Below, piece after piece: positions 1-9,703 of a stretch of 64,000 nucleotides of DNA; within the stretch, counting starts at the first letter, position 1; each line of letters begins with the position of its first letter. Both the position numbers and the translations under genes were made by a program. The stretch covers positions 1,116,001-1,180,000 of the forward strand of contig LVZA01000001.1 in assembly GCA_023101505.1 (NCBI GenBank). The letters run 5' to 3'. Source of the DNA: Pasteurellaceae bacterium Pebbles2 (GTDB lineage Bacteria; Pseudomonadota; Gammaproteobacteria; Enterobacterales; Pasteurellaceae). Below the pieces are notes generated by a model that was given only the letters and a program-made list of their open reading frames with translations, was not told the DNA's origin and did no database searches.

Positions 1-779
1 TTGTCGCTTAAACCTAAGATTTTGTTGGTTTCTGCGTAGCCTTTCCATTCTTCTTTGGTTTGTCCTGTTTCAGGTAATAATTTGTCGATCCAAGGAATGA
101 GTGAGCCACCGAGTGCTGCACCGAAGTTTTCGGTTGGGAAGTCGTCGGCACGCATTTTTGCGGTTACTTTGCGTTCAATGTCTAAAATTGATGACGCTGG
201 GTTGGCTAATTCTGCGTTTACGCTGTTTTCTAATTGCCCCATTTGTGAAAGCAATTCACGCATATTTTTTGCACCCGCACCTGAAGCTGCTTGGTAAGTT
301 GCCACAGACACCCATTCCACTAAATCTTTTTCGAATAAACCGCCGATAGCCATTAACATTAGGCTCACGGTGCAGTTACCGCCAACGAATGTTTTGATGC
401 CTTTTTTCAAGCCGTCTGAAATCACGTTTTGGTTTACAGGGTCTAATACGATGATTGCGTCATCTTTCATACGAAGTGCAGAAGCTGCATCGATCCAGTA
501 GCCGTTCCAGCCAGTTGCTTTTAATTTTGGATACACTTCATTGGTGTAATCGCCGCCTTGGCAGGTTACGATGATGTCTAATTTTTGTAATTCTGCAATA
601 TCAAAGGCATTTTTAAGTTCGCCTGCATCTTTGCCTGCAAAAACAGGGGCTTTTTGACCTGCTTGTGAAGTGGTGAAGAAGATTGGGTTAAGATTAGAAA
701 AGTCATTCTCTTGAACCATACGATCCATTAAAACAGAACCGACCATTCCACGCCAACCGATAAAACCGACATTTTTCAT
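1..779 (-). CDS. asd: Aspartate-semialdehyde dehydrogenase, 3' end cut off
   Basis: NADPH-dependent reduction of aspartyl phosphate to aspartate semialdehyde, the branch point to lysine, diaminopimelate, threonine and methionine, in the cytoplasm. The visible 259 residues begin with the dinucleotide-binding stretch [12 protein letters not shown] and contain the active-site motif GGNCTVS, whose cysteine is residue 136, the position known for the Haemophilus enzyme. The ATG at 777-779 is preceded by an AAGGAA ribosome site. The gene runs off the window at base 1, so roughly the last third is missing. It follows the ftsX terminator and seems to have its own promoter in the AT-rich 140 bp upstream; I see no lysine riboswitch there. 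Identification is firm. Confidence 0.95.
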   Translation of the reverse strand, partial: MKNVGFIGWRGMVGSVLMDRMVQENDFSNLNPIFFTTSQAGQKAPVFAGKDAGELKNAFDIAELQKLDIIVTCQGGDYTNEVYPKLKATGWNGYWIDAASALRMKDDAIIVLDPVNQNVISDGLKKGIKTFVGGNCTVSLMLMAIGGLFEKDLVEWVSVATYQAASGAGAKNMRELLSQMGQLENSVNAELANPASSILDIERKVTAKMRADDFPTENFGAALGGSLIPWIDKLLPETGQTKEEWKGYAETNKILGLSD

Positions 780-860
780 ATTTGCATTCCTTAAATATTA
801 TATTGTGTTTGAAAGTTCCATTAATTACAGATCAAGCAAGTAAAATCAAGTATTTTTATA

Positions 861-907
861 AAAAAAATGGCAAAAACTGAGATGAATTTCAATTTTCGCC
901 ATTTTTT
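861..907 (-). terminator. Rho-independent terminator after ftsYEX
   Basis: On the minus strand the arms AAAATGGCGAAAA and TTTTTGCCATTTT pair around a short loop and are followed by a T-rich run (853-867 in plus coordinates). It lies 14 bp past the ftsX stop and separates the ftsYEX operon from asd. Confidence 0.7.
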
Positions 908-920
908 GCGGTGTTTTGTA

Positions 921-1847
921 TTATTTATCTAACATTTTGATATGCCTTGTTGCAGCAATCCAAGCAGACGCATAACCGACGATAGAACAAATAATAAGCA
1001 AGAAAACAACTTCGGTTAAGCCTAAGCCGTTTAGCTCAAATTGTACGGCAAAAATATCTGTTACATATTTGACCGCACTTGTGAAATAACCAATCAATAA
1101 GCTACTGAAAAAACAGGCAAAAAATGCACCTAGAAAGCCATAAATAATTCCTGTGTAAAGGAATGGGCGTAGGATAAATTGATCTGTTGCACCTAATAAT
1201 TTCATTACTTTAATATTGGCTTGACTACTGTAAACATCGGAACGGATACTGTTGCCGATCACTAAAAATACCGCCAAAGTCATTAATACCGCACAGAAAA
1301 TAGCGACGTGAGCAATTAACCACGTTAATGCAGTGAGTTTTTCAAGCCAGTCATTATCCATTCGGACTTCTTCCACCCCTTTGATTTTCATCAGATTTTT
1401 GTGCAAATCCTGACGTTTTTCTGAGGCTTGATATTCATCATTTGGCTTAATCATTACCACTGCTGGCAATGGGTTGTCGTCTAAAATATCTAATTCTTCG
1501 CTAAAACCCGACCACGCTCTGAAATCCTTTAAACTTTCTTGGCGAGAAATATAATTTAGGCTTTCTACGCCTTGTTGTTCACGGATTTTTTCCACCACAT
1601 TATTCGCATCTTCAGCACTCAAATTTTTATGCAAATAGACCGTTAATTCTGTTTCTGGATAAAATTTTGTGGTGGCTTCGTGCGTGTTTTTCCACAATAA
1701 AAAACTGATTGTCGGAATGGTTAAAGACACGGAAATCACCAAAATAGTGAGCAATGTGCCGAATTTTCTTTTGACTAAATCCGCCCAAACATTACGCAAA
1801 ACATAGTGCATTTGTACCCAAAATGGGGCGTTTTGTTTTGAATTCAT
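921..1847 (-). CDS. ftsX: Cell division protein FtsX (ABC transporter-like permease)
   Basis: Membrane partner of FtsE. The FtsEX complex recruits divisome proteins and activates septal murein hydrolases (through EnvC in Enterobacteria). The 308-residue protein has a cytoplasmic N terminus, a first membrane segment near residues 35-55, a large periplasmic domain (about 60-190) and three C-terminal membrane segments, the FtsX/MacB layout. I chose the ATG at 1845-1847 (MNSKQ) because TAGGAG lies 8 bases upstream; a longer reading to 1868 adds seven residues without a good ribosome site. Third gene of ftsY-ftsE-ftsX, 24 bp after ftsE. Confidence 0.93.
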   Translation of the reverse strand: MNSKQNAPFWVQMHYVLRNVWADLVKRKFGTLLTILVISVSLTIPTISFLLWKNTHEATTKFYPETELTVYLHKNLSAEDANNVVEKIREQQGVESLNYISRQESLKDFRAWSGFSEELDILDDNPLPAVVMIKPNDEYQASEKRQDLHKNLMKIKGVEEVRMDNDWLEKLTALTWLIAHVAIFCAVLMTLAVFLVIGNSIRSDVYSSQANIKVMKLLGATDQFILRPFLYTGIIYGFLGAFFACFFSSLLIGYFTSAVKYVTDIFAVQFELNGLGLTEVVFLLIICSIVGYASAWIAATRHIKMLDK

Positions 1848-1871
1848 TTTATTTCTCCTAAATTGCACCCA

Positions 1872-2522
1872 TTAGCGTAAATAACCTTGCTCTAACACAA
1901 GGCACGGTTTTGGTTTTTGTTGCACCAACCCAAGGTTGTGGGTGGCGATGAGTACGGTCATTCCCATTCGATTAAAATCTTCAAATAAATTGAAAATGTC
2001 GAAAGACAAAGCGTTATCTAAGTTTCCCGTAGGCTCGTCGGCAAGTAATAATTGCGGTTTATGTACCACCGCTCGAGCAATATCAACACGTTGTTGTTCA
2101 CCGCCCGATAAATGAACAGGCAGATGATTAGCCCGGTCGTATAAACCCACACGATCTAAGGCTGCTAAAGCTCGCTCAGCAGCGATTTTTGGGTGCATTC
2201 CTGTGATAATTAACGGCATAGCCACATTATCCACAATCGAACGGTCGGGTAATAAACTATAATCTTGATGAACCATTCCAATTTGACGGCGCAAAAACGG
2301 CAATTCGTAATGGGAAAGGCGAGTAATGTCGTGTCCATTAAACCAAATTTGTCCACCATTTGCTCGTTCAATCCCCATAATGAGCTTTAATAAGGTACTT
2401 TTTCCTGCGCCAGAATGCCCTGTTAAATAGGTCATACTGCCCACAGGCAAATGAAATGTCAGCCCTTGCAAAGCAGGCTTTCCACCCAAATAGGCTTTGC
2501 TTACATTTTGAAAATGAATCAT
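1872..2522 (-). CDS. ftsE: Cell division ATP-binding protein FtsE
   Basis: ABC ATPase subunit of the FtsEX divisome complex, on the cytoplasmic face of the inner membrane. The 216 residues are the usual family length. Walker A is GHSGAGKST at residues 35-43, the signature is LSGGEQQR, and Walker B is LLLADEPT followed by the H-loop in ATHN. Middle gene of the ftsYEX operon, 33 bp after ftsY and 24 bp before ftsX, so co-transcribed. The closest alternatives, LolD or MacB-type ATPases, are excluded by the ftsX and ftsY neighbours. Confidence 0.95.
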   Translation of the reverse strand: MIHFQNVSKAYLGGKPALQGLTFHLPVGSMTYLTGHSGAGKSTLLKLIMGIERANGGQIWFNGHDITRLSHYELPFLRRQIGMVHQDYSLLPDRSIVDNVAMPLIITGMHPKIAAERALAALDRVGLYDRANHLPVHLSGGEQQRVDIARAVVHKPQLLLADEPTGNLDNALSFDIFNLFEDFNRMGMTVLIATHNLGLVQQKPKPCLVLEQGYLR

Positions 2523-2555
2523 ATTTTTTCTCTTTTGCTGTGTTATGCGAGCGGT

Positions 2556-4019
2556 TTAATCTTCTTCGTGCGTAAATAACGCATCAATAAATTCGGTTGC
2601 GTTAAAGGTGCGTAAATCTTCGATTTTTTCGCCGACACCAATATAGCGAATTGGCAAATTAAATTGGTCGGCAATGGCGAAAATCACGCCACCTTTGGCT
2701 GTGCCGTCGAGTTTGGTTAAGCTAATCCCAGTTAAACCCACTGCTTCATTAAATAATTTGGCTTGGCTAATGGCATTTTGCCCTGTGCCAGCGTCGAGCG
2801 TGAGCATAATTTCGTGCGGTGCTGTTTCATCATATTTTTTCATCACACGCACGATTTTCTTCAATTCGTCCATTAAATTATTTTTGTTTTGCAAACGCCC
2901 TGCGGTGTCGGCAATTAAAATATCAATATTGCGAGCCGCCGCCGATTGCATCGCATCAAAAATTACCGACGCAGAATCCGAACCTGTGCTTTGAGCCACC
3001 ACAGGAATGTGATTACGCTCGCCCCACACCTGCAACTGTTCCACTGCTGCGGCACGGAAAGTATCCCCAGCAGCTAACATTACTGATTTGCCTTGCTGTT
3101 GAAATTGGCGAGCGAGTTTGCCGATGGTGGTAGTTTTACCCACGCCATTCACGCCGACCATTAAAATCACATACGGCTTTTTCGTGCCATCAATTTGTAG
3201 CGGTTGTTCCACAGGGCGTAAAATCGTCGCCATTTCTTCTTTTAATTGTTGATAGAGCAAATCCGCATCTTTCAACTGCTGACGCGTGGCGTGTTGCTCA
3301 AGATTTTTGATGATTTTCTGTGTTGTTGGCACACCAATATCGGCGATCAGTAACTGTTCTTCCAGTTCTTCAAATAGCTCATCATCAATTTTTTTCCCTA
3401 AAAAGAAAGAACGAAAACCAGCACCGATATTTTGTTTGGTTTTTACTAAGCCTTTCAGTAAACGGCTGAAAAAGCCGCCTTCGCTTGGTTTTTCTTGGGT
3501 AATCGCTGTTTCTGATGTGGTAAATTCTTCAGGAATTTGTTCTAACTCCGCTTTGTTTTCAGCGGTATCTTGTTCATTGTTATCTTGATTTTCTTCTTCT
3601 GATACCAAAACTGGCGAAATTTCTACCGCACTTTTTTCTTCAAATTCTTCTTCATTAAGCGGTTGATGTTCAGTTTGTTCAAGCGTTGGAGCTGGTTGTG
3701 AAATTTCCGCTGAAAGCTGCTCAGTTTTGACAGGCTCAAGCAATGTGGCTTGTTGCTGTGCTGTTAAATCAGCTTCTGACTGAACGATATTCTCTACAAT
3801 TTCAATGCTTTCTTCGCTTAAATTTTCGCTAATTTGTTCCAGCTTTTGCTCGATAGTATCTTCAACTTTTTCCGCAATATCTTCGATTTTTTGCTTAACG
3901 TCTTCAACAAAATCGTCCACTTTTTCGGTGATTTCAGGTGTTTCAGAAAGGGTTTCTTCTTTCTTTTTGCCCAAACCTAGCCAAGACCAAAAGCCATTTT
4001 TTTTCTTATCATCAGCCAT
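2556..4019 (-). CDS. ftsY: Signal recognition particle receptor FtsY
   Basis: SRP receptor GTPase that docks ribosome-SRP complexes at the inner membrane. The 487-residue protein has a long acidic N-terminal A domain (about 1-185, very rich in Glu) for membrane and translocon binding, then the NG domain: four-helix N domain near 190-285 and the GTPase with GVNGVGKTTTIGK (P-loop), DTAGR and TKLDG. A terminal motif near GVGEKIEDL is typical of FtsY. A USS lies inside the A-domain coding sequence (3625-3633), a region tolerant of the inserted peptide. First gene of ftsYEX, divergent from rsmD with a 61-bp shared promoter gap. Confidence 0.96.
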   Translation of the reverse strand: MADDKKKNGFWSWLGLGKKKEETLSETPEITEKVDDFVEDVKQKIEDIAEKVEDTIEQKLEQISENLSEESIEIVENIVQSEADLTAQQQATLLEPVKTEQLSAEISQPAPTLEQTEHQPLNEEEFEEKSAVEISPVLVSEEENQDNNEQDTAENKAELEQIPEEFTTSETAITQEKPSEGGFFSRLLKGLVKTKQNIGAGFRSFFLGKKIDDELFEELEEQLLIADIGVPTTQKIIKNLEQHATRQQLKDADLLYQQLKEEMATILRPVEQPLQIDGTKKPYVILMVGVNGVGKTTTIGKLARQFQQQGKSVMLAAGDTFRAAAVEQLQVWGERNHIPVVAQSTGSDSASVIFDAMQSAAARNIDILIADTAGRLQNKNNLMDELKKIVRVMKKYDETAPHEIMLTLDAGTGQNAISQAKLFNEAVGLTGISLTKLDGTAKGGVIFAIADQFNLPIRYIGVGEKIEDLRTFNATEFIDALFTHEED

Positions 4020-4080
4020 AAAATTCTCTTAATTATCTGTTAAAATACAAGTAAATTCGCTTATTTTAGCATTTATCTAT

Positions 4081-4713
4081 ATGAAAAAATATACAAAAAC
4101 ACCTACTTCAGCCCAATTAAATTCGTCGGAGAAAGCAAAAAATCAAGCCAAAGGCGAAGTTCGCATTATCGCAGGACGCTGGCGTGGGCGGAAATTGCCA
4201 GTCTTAAACGCTCAAGGATTACGCCCAACAGGCGACCGAGTGAAAGAAACCTTGTTTAATTGGCTGATGCCTTATATCGTGGATAGCCGTTGTTTGGATT
4301 GCTTTGCGGGCAGTGGCTCACTTGGAATGGAAGCACTTTCACGCCAAGCCAAACAGGTTACTTTTTTAGAGTTAGACAAAACCGTTGCTAATCAACTTAA
4401 ACAAAATTTACGCTTATTAAAATGCGATGAAAATCAGGCACAAGTCATCAACCAAAATAGCTTAGAATGGCTAAAACAAAGCAAAAACGCACCGCAGTTT
4501 GACCTTGTTTTTATCGATCCTCCCTTTAATTTTGGCTTGGCAGAACAGGCTATCCAGCTATTAATACAACAAAACTTGCTTGCGCCAAATGCGTTGGTTT
4601 ATGTGGAAACTGAGCGAGATAAACCGCTTATCACGCCCGAAAATTGGTCGCTAATTAAAGACAAAACCACAGGGCAGGTGAGCTATCGTTTGTATGAAAT
4701 TAGGGAAAGTTGA
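4081..4713 (+). CDS. rsmD: 16S rRNA (guanine(966)-N(2))-methyltransferase RsmD
   Basis: Methylates G966 of 16S rRNA in assembled 30S subunits using S-adenosylmethionine. The 210-residue protein has a basic N-terminal extension (about 1-25), the RsmD-specific RIIAGRWRGRKLPV block, the SAM-binding loop DCFAGSGSLGMEALS and the catalytic motif IDPPF. Divergent from ftsY, as in other Gammaproteobacteria. Transcription ends at a USS-pair terminator 25 bp downstream. Confidence 0.95.
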   Translation: MKKYTKTPTSAQLNSSEKAKNQAKGEVRIIAGRWRGRKLPVLNAQGLRPTGDRVKETLFNWLMPYIVDSRCLDCFAGSGSLGMEALSRQAKQVTFLELDKTVANQLKQNLRLLKCDENQAQVINQNSLEWLKQSKNAPQFDLVFIDPPFNFGLAEQAIQLLIQQNLLAPNALVYVETERDKPLITPENWSLIKDKTTGQVSYRLYEIRES

Positions 4714-4738
4714 GCTAAAGGAACATTTTGAGATGAGT

Positions 4739-4779
4739 AAAGTGCGGTGAAAAATAAACGAATTTTCACCGCACTTTTT
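4739..4779. terminator. Inverted USS pair, bidirectional terminator (rsmD / ilvA)
   Basis: AAAGTGCGGTGAAAA and its complement form a 15-bp stem with a short loop and T runs on both sides. Two convergent genes, rsmD and ilvA, end against it. Paired uptake sequences used as terminators are common in this family. Confidence 0.85.
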
Positions 4780-4782
4780 GCA

Positions 4783-6324
4783 TTAATTAGCTAAGAAAAA
4801 GCGGTAAGCAACGCTATCGGTAACGTCTTGATAGCTGTAGCCAATTTCTTCTAAATGCTGGTTGATTGCGTTGACATCTTCAGGTGCAACTTGGAAGCCT
4901 GCCAACACATTACCGTAGTCTGCGCCGTGTCCACGATAGTGGAATAGCGAGATGTTGCAATTTGTGGTGGCAAGGTTTTCAAGGAAGTTAAGCAACGCCC
5001 CTTTTTGTTCAGGGAATTCAAAGCTGTACAAGCGTTCGTTTTGTGGGCTGGTGGAGCGACCACCGATCATATAGCGAACGTGAGTTTTGGCGATTTCATC
5101 ATCAGAGAGATCTTGCACGTCGTAACCGCCTTGACCTAACTGATTGATAATATTTTGCTTTTCTTGTTCGCCACTAATACGCACGCCGACAAAAATACAA
5201 GCTTGTTTATCATCTGCATAGCGATATTTAAATTCTGTTACCGCATTTTGCCCTAAAATTTGGCAGAATTTTAAGAAACTACCACGCTGTTCAGGAATGG
5301 TTACTGCAAATAAGGCTTCGTGTTTTTCCCCGATTTCGCAACGTTCGGACACATAACGCAAAGTGTGGAAATTCAAGTTTGCGCCTGAAAGCACATTGAC
5401 TAAAGTTTCGCCTTGAATATTGTGTTCTTTAACGTATTTTTTCAAGCCAGCTAAAGACAATGCGCCTGAGGGTTCAGACACCGCACGCACGTTTTCAAAC
5501 ATATCTTTCATTGCAGCACAGATTTCATCGCCGTCCACTAACACAACGTCGTCTAAATATTGTTGGCATACACGGAATGTTTCATCGCCAATGCGTTTTA
5601 CTGCTACGCCGTCGGCAAACAAGCCTACTCGTTCAAGATCAACGGGTTTTCCTGCTTTTAATGCTTCATAAAGGCACGCACTGTCTTTGCTTTCTACGCC
5701 AATAACTTTAATTTCAGGTAATAATTGCTTGATTAGCACAGCGATACCAGCGGCTAAACCGCCACCGCCCACAGGCACGAAAATGCGGTCAATATGGCTA
5801 TTTTGTTGCAATAATTCCATCGCCAACGTGCCTTGTCCTGCGATAACAGCAGGGTGATCGAATGGCGGAATAAAAGTCATTTGTTTGGTTTCAGAAAGCT
5901 CAATCGCTTTGGCTTTGGCTTCGTCAAAATTTGCGCCGTGCAATAACACCTCGCCACCAAATCCACGCACCGCATCAACTTTAATCGCTGGGGTATTTTG
6001 TGGCATTACGATCAAGCCTTTTAACCCCAATGTTTTTGTTGACAACGCCACGCCCTGTGCGTGATTGCCTGCAGAGGCTGTGATTACGCCAGCGTCTTTT
6101 TGAGCTTGAGTTAAACTGGCAATCATCGCATAAGCACCACGCAGTTTGAAGCTATGCACTGGCTGGCGGTCTTCACGTTTTACTAAAATGGTATTGCCTA
6201 AACGTTCTGATAATTTTTGCATTGGTTGAAGCGGCGTAACTTGCGCTGCTTCATACACTTTTGAGCTTAAAACCGCTCTTAAATATTCTGCGCCTGTTGG
6301 CTGTTGAGTTAAATTATGTGTCAT
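4783..6324 (-). CDS. ilvA: Threonine ammonia-lyase (threonine dehydratase), biosynthetic
   Basis: Converts threonine to 2-oxobutanoate and ammonia, the first committed step to isoleucine. The 513 residues match the long, regulated form: a PLP-binding catalytic domain (1-330) with Schiff-base lysine 60 in HSFKLRG and the phosphate-binding loop GGGGLA, followed by two ACT-like regulatory domains (about 335-410 and 430-510) that bind isoleucine and valine. This separates it from the short catabolic TdcB. It lies downstream of the ZIP gene on the same strand as ilvGMD. A USS at 6331-6339 lies just upstream of the start. Confidence 0.96.
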   Translation of the reverse strand: MTHNLTQQPTGAEYLRAVLSSKVYEAAQVTPLQPMQKLSERLGNTILVKREDRQPVHSFKLRGAYAMIASLTQAQKDAGVITASAGNHAQGVALSTKTLGLKGLIVMPQNTPAIKVDAVRGFGGEVLLHGANFDEAKAKAIELSETKQMTFIPPFDHPAVIAGQGTLAMELLQQNSHIDRIFVPVGGGGLAAGIAVLIKQLLPEIKVIGVESKDSACLYEALKAGKPVDLERVGLFADGVAVKRIGDETFRVCQQYLDDVVLVDGDEICAAMKDMFENVRAVSEPSGALSLAGLKKYVKEHNIQGETLVNVLSGANLNFHTLRYVSERCEIGEKHEALFAVTIPEQRGSFLKFCQILGQNAVTEFKYRYADDKQACIFVGVRISGEQEKQNIINQLGQGGYDVQDLSDDEIAKTHVRYMIGGRSTSPQNERLYSFEFPEQKGALLNFLENLATTNCNISLFHYRGHGADYGNVLAGFQVAPEDVNAINQHLEEIGYSYQDVTDSVAYRFFLAN

Positions 6325-6369
6325 TTTTATACCGCACTTTTTATTAAAGCATATAGTTTAGGATTTGTT

Positions 6370-7197
6370 TTAGCCAAGGGCAACATCTAAAATCATCATT
6401 GTAACGAAACCGAGCATTAAGCCTAGCGTTGCAATATCAGTGTTACCACCGCTTTGTGATTCAGGAATTAATTCTTCTACCACCACGAAAATCATCGCAC
6501 CTGCCGCAAAGGCTAAGGCATAAGGTAAAATTGCCGTCATTGATAACACAAAGGCTGCACCGAACACCGCAGCTATGGGCTCAACAACTGCCGACATTGA
6601 ACCATACCAAAAGGCTTTCCAACGACTATGACCTTCACCACGAATTGGTAAAGAAAGTGATGAACCCTCGGGGATATTTTGCAAGCCGATACCAATCGCC
6701 AAGCCGATTGCGCCTGTGAGTGCGGTTTGGTAATCTGCCACGCTAGACAATGCGCCGAATGTTACTCCAATGGCTAAGCCCTCGGGAATATTGTGAATGG
6801 TGATCGCAAGGAACAGCAACATTGATTTTGATAGCCCTTTGCGTAAGACCGTTGCACCCTCAGCTTCTTCAAGGGGTTTGTCTAAATGTAAATGTGGCAC
6901 GATTAAGTCGATCAGACGAATAAAAAAGCCACCAAACAAAAAACCAATAGCAACGGGCAGCCAAGCAAGTTTTCCGTAATCTGCTTCGGCATATTCTAAA
7001 CCAGGTGCAAGTAACGACCAAAAGGACGCTGCGATCATTACCCCTGCGGCAAAGCCCATCATTATGTCGAGTAATTTTCGGTTAACGGTTTTGAAAAAAT
7101 AAACGAAAGATGAGCCAAAAATGGTACAGCCCCAAGTGAATAAACCTGCGATAAAGGCTTGCCAAACTGGGTGTAGAGAGAAGAAATAATCTACCAT
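6370..7197 (-). CDS. ZIP-family divalent metal transporter
   Basis: Predicted inner-membrane metal importer (zinc, possibly iron or manganese) of the ZIP family, GufA/ZupT-like branch. The 275 residues hold about eight membrane segments. The metal-site motifs are HNIPEGLAIGV and QNIPEGSSLSLP in the central helices, with a short acidic/His loop (VPHLHLDKPLEE) before them. I used the ATG at 7195-7197 (MVDYFF) because AAGGAA stands just upstream; an upstream alternative at 7236 includes a USS and has no ribosome site. It sits between ilvD and ilvA, where E. coli has none, and no functional link to that pathway is evident. Confidence 0.85.
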   Translation of the reverse strand: MVDYFFSLHPVWQAFIAGLFTWGCTIFGSSFVYFFKTVNRKLLDIMMGFAAGVMIAASFWSLLAPGLEYAEADYGKLAWLPVAIGFLFGGFFIRLIDLIVPHLHLDKPLEEAEGATVLRKGLSKSMLLFLAITIHNIPEGLAIGVTFGALSSVADYQTALTGAIGLAIGIGLQNIPEGSSLSLPIRGEGHSRWKAFWYGSMSAVVEPIAAVFGAAFVLSMTAILPYALAFAAGAMIFVVVEELIPESQSGGNTDIATLGLMLGFVTMMILDVALG

Positions 7198-7289
7198 AGA
7201 AATTCCTTGATGATAAAGTGCGGTGGAAAATTCCAATGTTTTGAGTTTAATTTATGATTTTGGCATCGCAATGCATTTACCCTAAATTC

Positions 7290-7312
7290 GCTCCCTCGCT
7301 TATTAAGGGAGC
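7290..7312. terminator. Hairpin between ilvD and the ZIP gene
   Basis: GCTCCCT and AGGGAGC form a 7-bp stem with a 9-base loop. There is no strong T run on the minus strand, so it may be a weak terminator or an RNA-stability hairpin. Its GCTCCC/GGGAGC arms resemble one hairpin of the repeat at 9267-9410. Confidence 0.4.
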
Positions 7313-7369
7313 TATTCTCTGTGGTAAGTTTTAAACAAAAATCACTAAAATTTCACCGCAGTTTCCAAA

Positions 7370-9205
7370 TTAAAGTTTGGTTTTATCACGAGCCGCCCCT
7401 TTGTCGGCTGAAAGGGCGAAATGACCAAAGATTTTGAGTGCTGTAGAAACGTTGCGTACACGATTTGCTGGCTTCCAACCTTTGGCATCTTGCTCTTTAC
7501 GACGTTCGGCTAATTCTGGTTCAGAAACAAGTAGCTGAATTGAGCGGTTTGGAATGTCGATAGCAATTTTATCGCCGTCTTTAACTAAGCCAATTAAACC
7601 ACCTGAAGCCGCTTCTGGTGAGCAATGTCCGATAGATAAACCTGATGTGCCGCCAGAGAATCGTCCATCAGTTAATAATGCACATTCCTTACCTAAACCA
7701 ATAGATTTTAAATAGGTGGTTGGGTAAAGCATTTCTTGCATACCAGGGCCGCCTTTCGGACCTTCATAGCGAATGACTACAACGTGTCCAGCACGTACTT
7801 TTCCGCCTAAAATGCCGTTGACAGCATCTTCTTGGCTTTCAAATACAATCGCTTCGCCTTGGAATTTTAAGATAGATTCATCTACGCCTGCGGTTTTTAC
7901 GATACAACCATCAAGAGCGATATTACCCGTGAGCATTGCTAAACCGCCGTCTTGGCTATAAGCAAATTCTTTTGAGCGAATACAACCATTTTCACGGTCT
8001 TTGTCTAAAGTGTCCCAACGGCAATCTTGTGAAAAGGCTTGAATTGAGCGCACGCCAGCAGGGCCTGCGCGATAGAATTTTTCGATTTCAGGATCGTTGC
8101 TTGTGGTGATGTCGTATTTCGCAATTTGTTCACCTAAGCTCATTCCTAGCACGGTGTTGGTTTCGGGGTGAAGTAAGCCTGCACGATTTAATTCACCGAG
8201 TAATGCCATAATACCGCCAGCACGGTGTACATCTTCGATATGATATTTAGTTGTATTTGGCGCAACTTTTGATAAGCACGGCACTTTGCGTGAAATGCGG
8301 TCGATATCCGCCATTGTGAAGTTCACTTCAGCTTCTTGTGCGACAGCTAATAAGTGTAATACGGTATTGGTTGAGCCGCCCATTGCAACATCTAAACTCA
8401 TTGCATTTTCAAAAGCGTTGAAGTTGGCGATTGAGCGAGGTAAGACGGAATAATCGTCTTGTTCGTAGAATTTTTTAGTAATTGCCACAATTTGGCGACC
8501 TGCTTCTTCAAACAAGAATTTGCGGTCGGCGTGAGTTGCCACGCAAGTACCATTACCAGGCAAGCTCAAGCCAAGCGCTTCAGTTAAGCAGTTCATTGAG
8601 TTAGCGGTAAACATACCAGAGCAAGATCCACAGGTTGGGCAAGCACTTTTTTCGATAGCATCAACTTCTTCATCGCTAACTGTTTTGTCAGCACTTTTCA
8701 TCATCGCATCAACTAAATCAAGTTTAATGATTTGGTCTGAAAGTTTAGTTTTTCCAGCTTCCATTGGACCACCTGAAACAAAAATCACAGGAATATTTAC
8801 ACGCATTGCCGCCATTAACATTCCCGGGGTGATCTTATCGCAGTTGGAGATACATACCATTGCATCAGCACAGTGTGCATTGACCATATATTCTACGCTG
8901 TCAGCAATTAAATCACGGCTAGGCAAGGAATAGAGCATTCCGTCGTGTCCCATTGCAATACCGTCATCAACAGCAATGGTGTTGAATTCTTTTGCTACGC
9001 CGCCGGCTTTTTCAATTTCTCGTGCAACCAGTTGCCCCATATCTTTTAAATGCACGTGGCCTGGCACGAATTGAGTAAACGAGTTCACAACGGCGATAAT
9101 CGGCTTACCGAAATCGCCCTCTTTCATTCCTGTTGCACGCCAAAGTGAACGTGCGCCAGCCATATTGCGACCTTGAGTTGAGGTTGCTGAACGTAAAATA
9201 GGCAT
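7370..9205 (-). CDS. ilvD: Dihydroxy-acid dehydratase
   Basis: Dehydrates the dihydroxy acids in the valine and isoleucine pathways; an iron-sulfur enzyme in the cytoplasm. Its 611 residues are full length. Cluster ligands are visible in CISNCDK and in [17 protein letters not shown], and the C-terminal [14 protein letters not shown] motif is typical of the IlvD/Edd family; length and context favour IlvD over phosphogluconate dehydratase. Start ATG at 9203-9205 has GGAGAG upstream. It follows ilvG-ilvM but is separated from ilvM by about 220 bp containing a hairpin repeat, so it may be partly uncoupled from them. Confidence 0.96.
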   Translation of the reverse strand: MPILRSATSTQGRNMAGARSLWRATGMKEGDFGKPIIAVVNSFTQFVPGHVHLKDMGQLVAREIEKAGGVAKEFNTIAVDDGIAMGHDGMLYSLPSRDLIADSVEYMVNAHCADAMVCISNCDKITPGMLMAAMRVNIPVIFVSGGPMEAGKTKLSDQIIKLDLVDAMMKSADKTVSDEEVDAIEKSACPTCGSCSGMFTANSMNCLTEALGLSLPGNGTCVATHADRKFLFEEAGRQIVAITKKFYEQDDYSVLPRSIANFNAFENAMSLDVAMGGSTNTVLHLLAVAQEAEVNFTMADIDRISRKVPCLSKVAPNTTKYHIEDVHRAGGIMALLGELNRAGLLHPETNTVLGMSLGEQIAKYDITTSNDPEIEKFYRAGPAGVRSIQAFSQDCRWDTLDKDRENGCIRSKEFAYSQDGGLAMLTGNIALDGCIVKTAGVDESILKFQGEAIVFESQEDAVNGILGGKVRAGHVVVIRYEGPKGGPGMQEMLYPTTYLKSIGLGKECALLTDGRFSGGTSGLSIGHCSPEAASGGLIGLVKDGDKIAIDIPNRSIQLLVSEPELAERRKEQDAKGWKPANRVRNVSTALKIFGHFALSADKGAARDKTKL

Positions 9206-9266
9206 AATATCTCTCCAAGTAAATGTTTGTTTTTGGGTATTTGTAAATTAGTTTTTGGGGAATACA

Positions 9267-9410
9267 GCCCCCCTCAGTCGCTTTGCGACAGCTCCCCCCA
9301 CAAGTAGGGGGAGCGAAAATAAGAGCATTCTTCGGAAACTTAGATTTTCTTCAAATATTGATGAATAATAAAAGAATTTTCTTCCCCTTGCTTGCGGGGG
9401 GAAGGGGGGC
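9267..9410. repeat. Hairpin-rich repeat between ilvM and ilvD
   Basis: Outer arms GCCCCCCTC (9267-9275) and GAAGGGGGGC (9401-9410) are inverted. Inside are GTCGC/GCGAC (9277-9289), GCTCCCCC/GGGGGAGC (9291-9314) and a CCCC/GGGG hairpin near 9384-9400. The composition (C/G runs in otherwise AT-rich DNA) stands out. It looks like a small non-coding intergenic repeat of the MITE or REP kind; no coding frame is evident. Confidence 0.6.
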
Positions 9411-9428
9411 AATCCCTATCTAAATTAT

Positions 9429-9677
9429 TTATTCACAATCATCGCAAGTTACATCAACCACATCATACAACTTCGCCAGTTGGTTGATAAGCAGCCCGAT
9501 ATCTCGGCGACTTGCTAAGGTTAAATCTAGCCAGATTTTTTCATTTTCTAGCTGCATTGTCATTTTATGGACCACAAAACCTCGATGGCGAATAACTCGC
9601 AATAAGCGTTCTAGCACTTCAGGGCGGTGGTGGGCGACAACCGTAAGTTCGGTTAAAGTTAATTCAGTTGATGTCAT
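9429..9677 (-). CDS. ilvM: Acetolactate synthase II small (regulatory) subunit
   Basis: ACT-domain regulatory subunit of acetohydroxyacid synthase II, partner of IlvG. The 82-residue product starts MTSTELTLTELTVVAHHRPEVLERLLRV, the usual IlvM beginning, and is made of one ACT fold. The ATG at 9675-9677 has AAGGAAC just upstream; longer readings overlap ilvG out of frame and are artefacts. It begins 26 bp after the ilvG stop, so the two subunits are translated from one message. IlvM-type subunits give an enzyme that is largely valine-insensitive in E. coli. Confidence 0.92.
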   Translation of the reverse strand: MTSTELTLTELTVVAHHRPEVLERLLRVIRHRGFVVHKMTMQLENEKIWLDLTLASRRDIGLLINQLAKLYDVVDVTCDDCE

Positions 9678-9703
9678 AAAACAGTTCCTTTTTTCACCGC
9701 AGT

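Noticed and set aside
780-920. Lysine riboswitch upstream of asd
   Set aside because: The gap is only about 80 bp beyond the ftsX terminator and shows none of the lysine-box elements.
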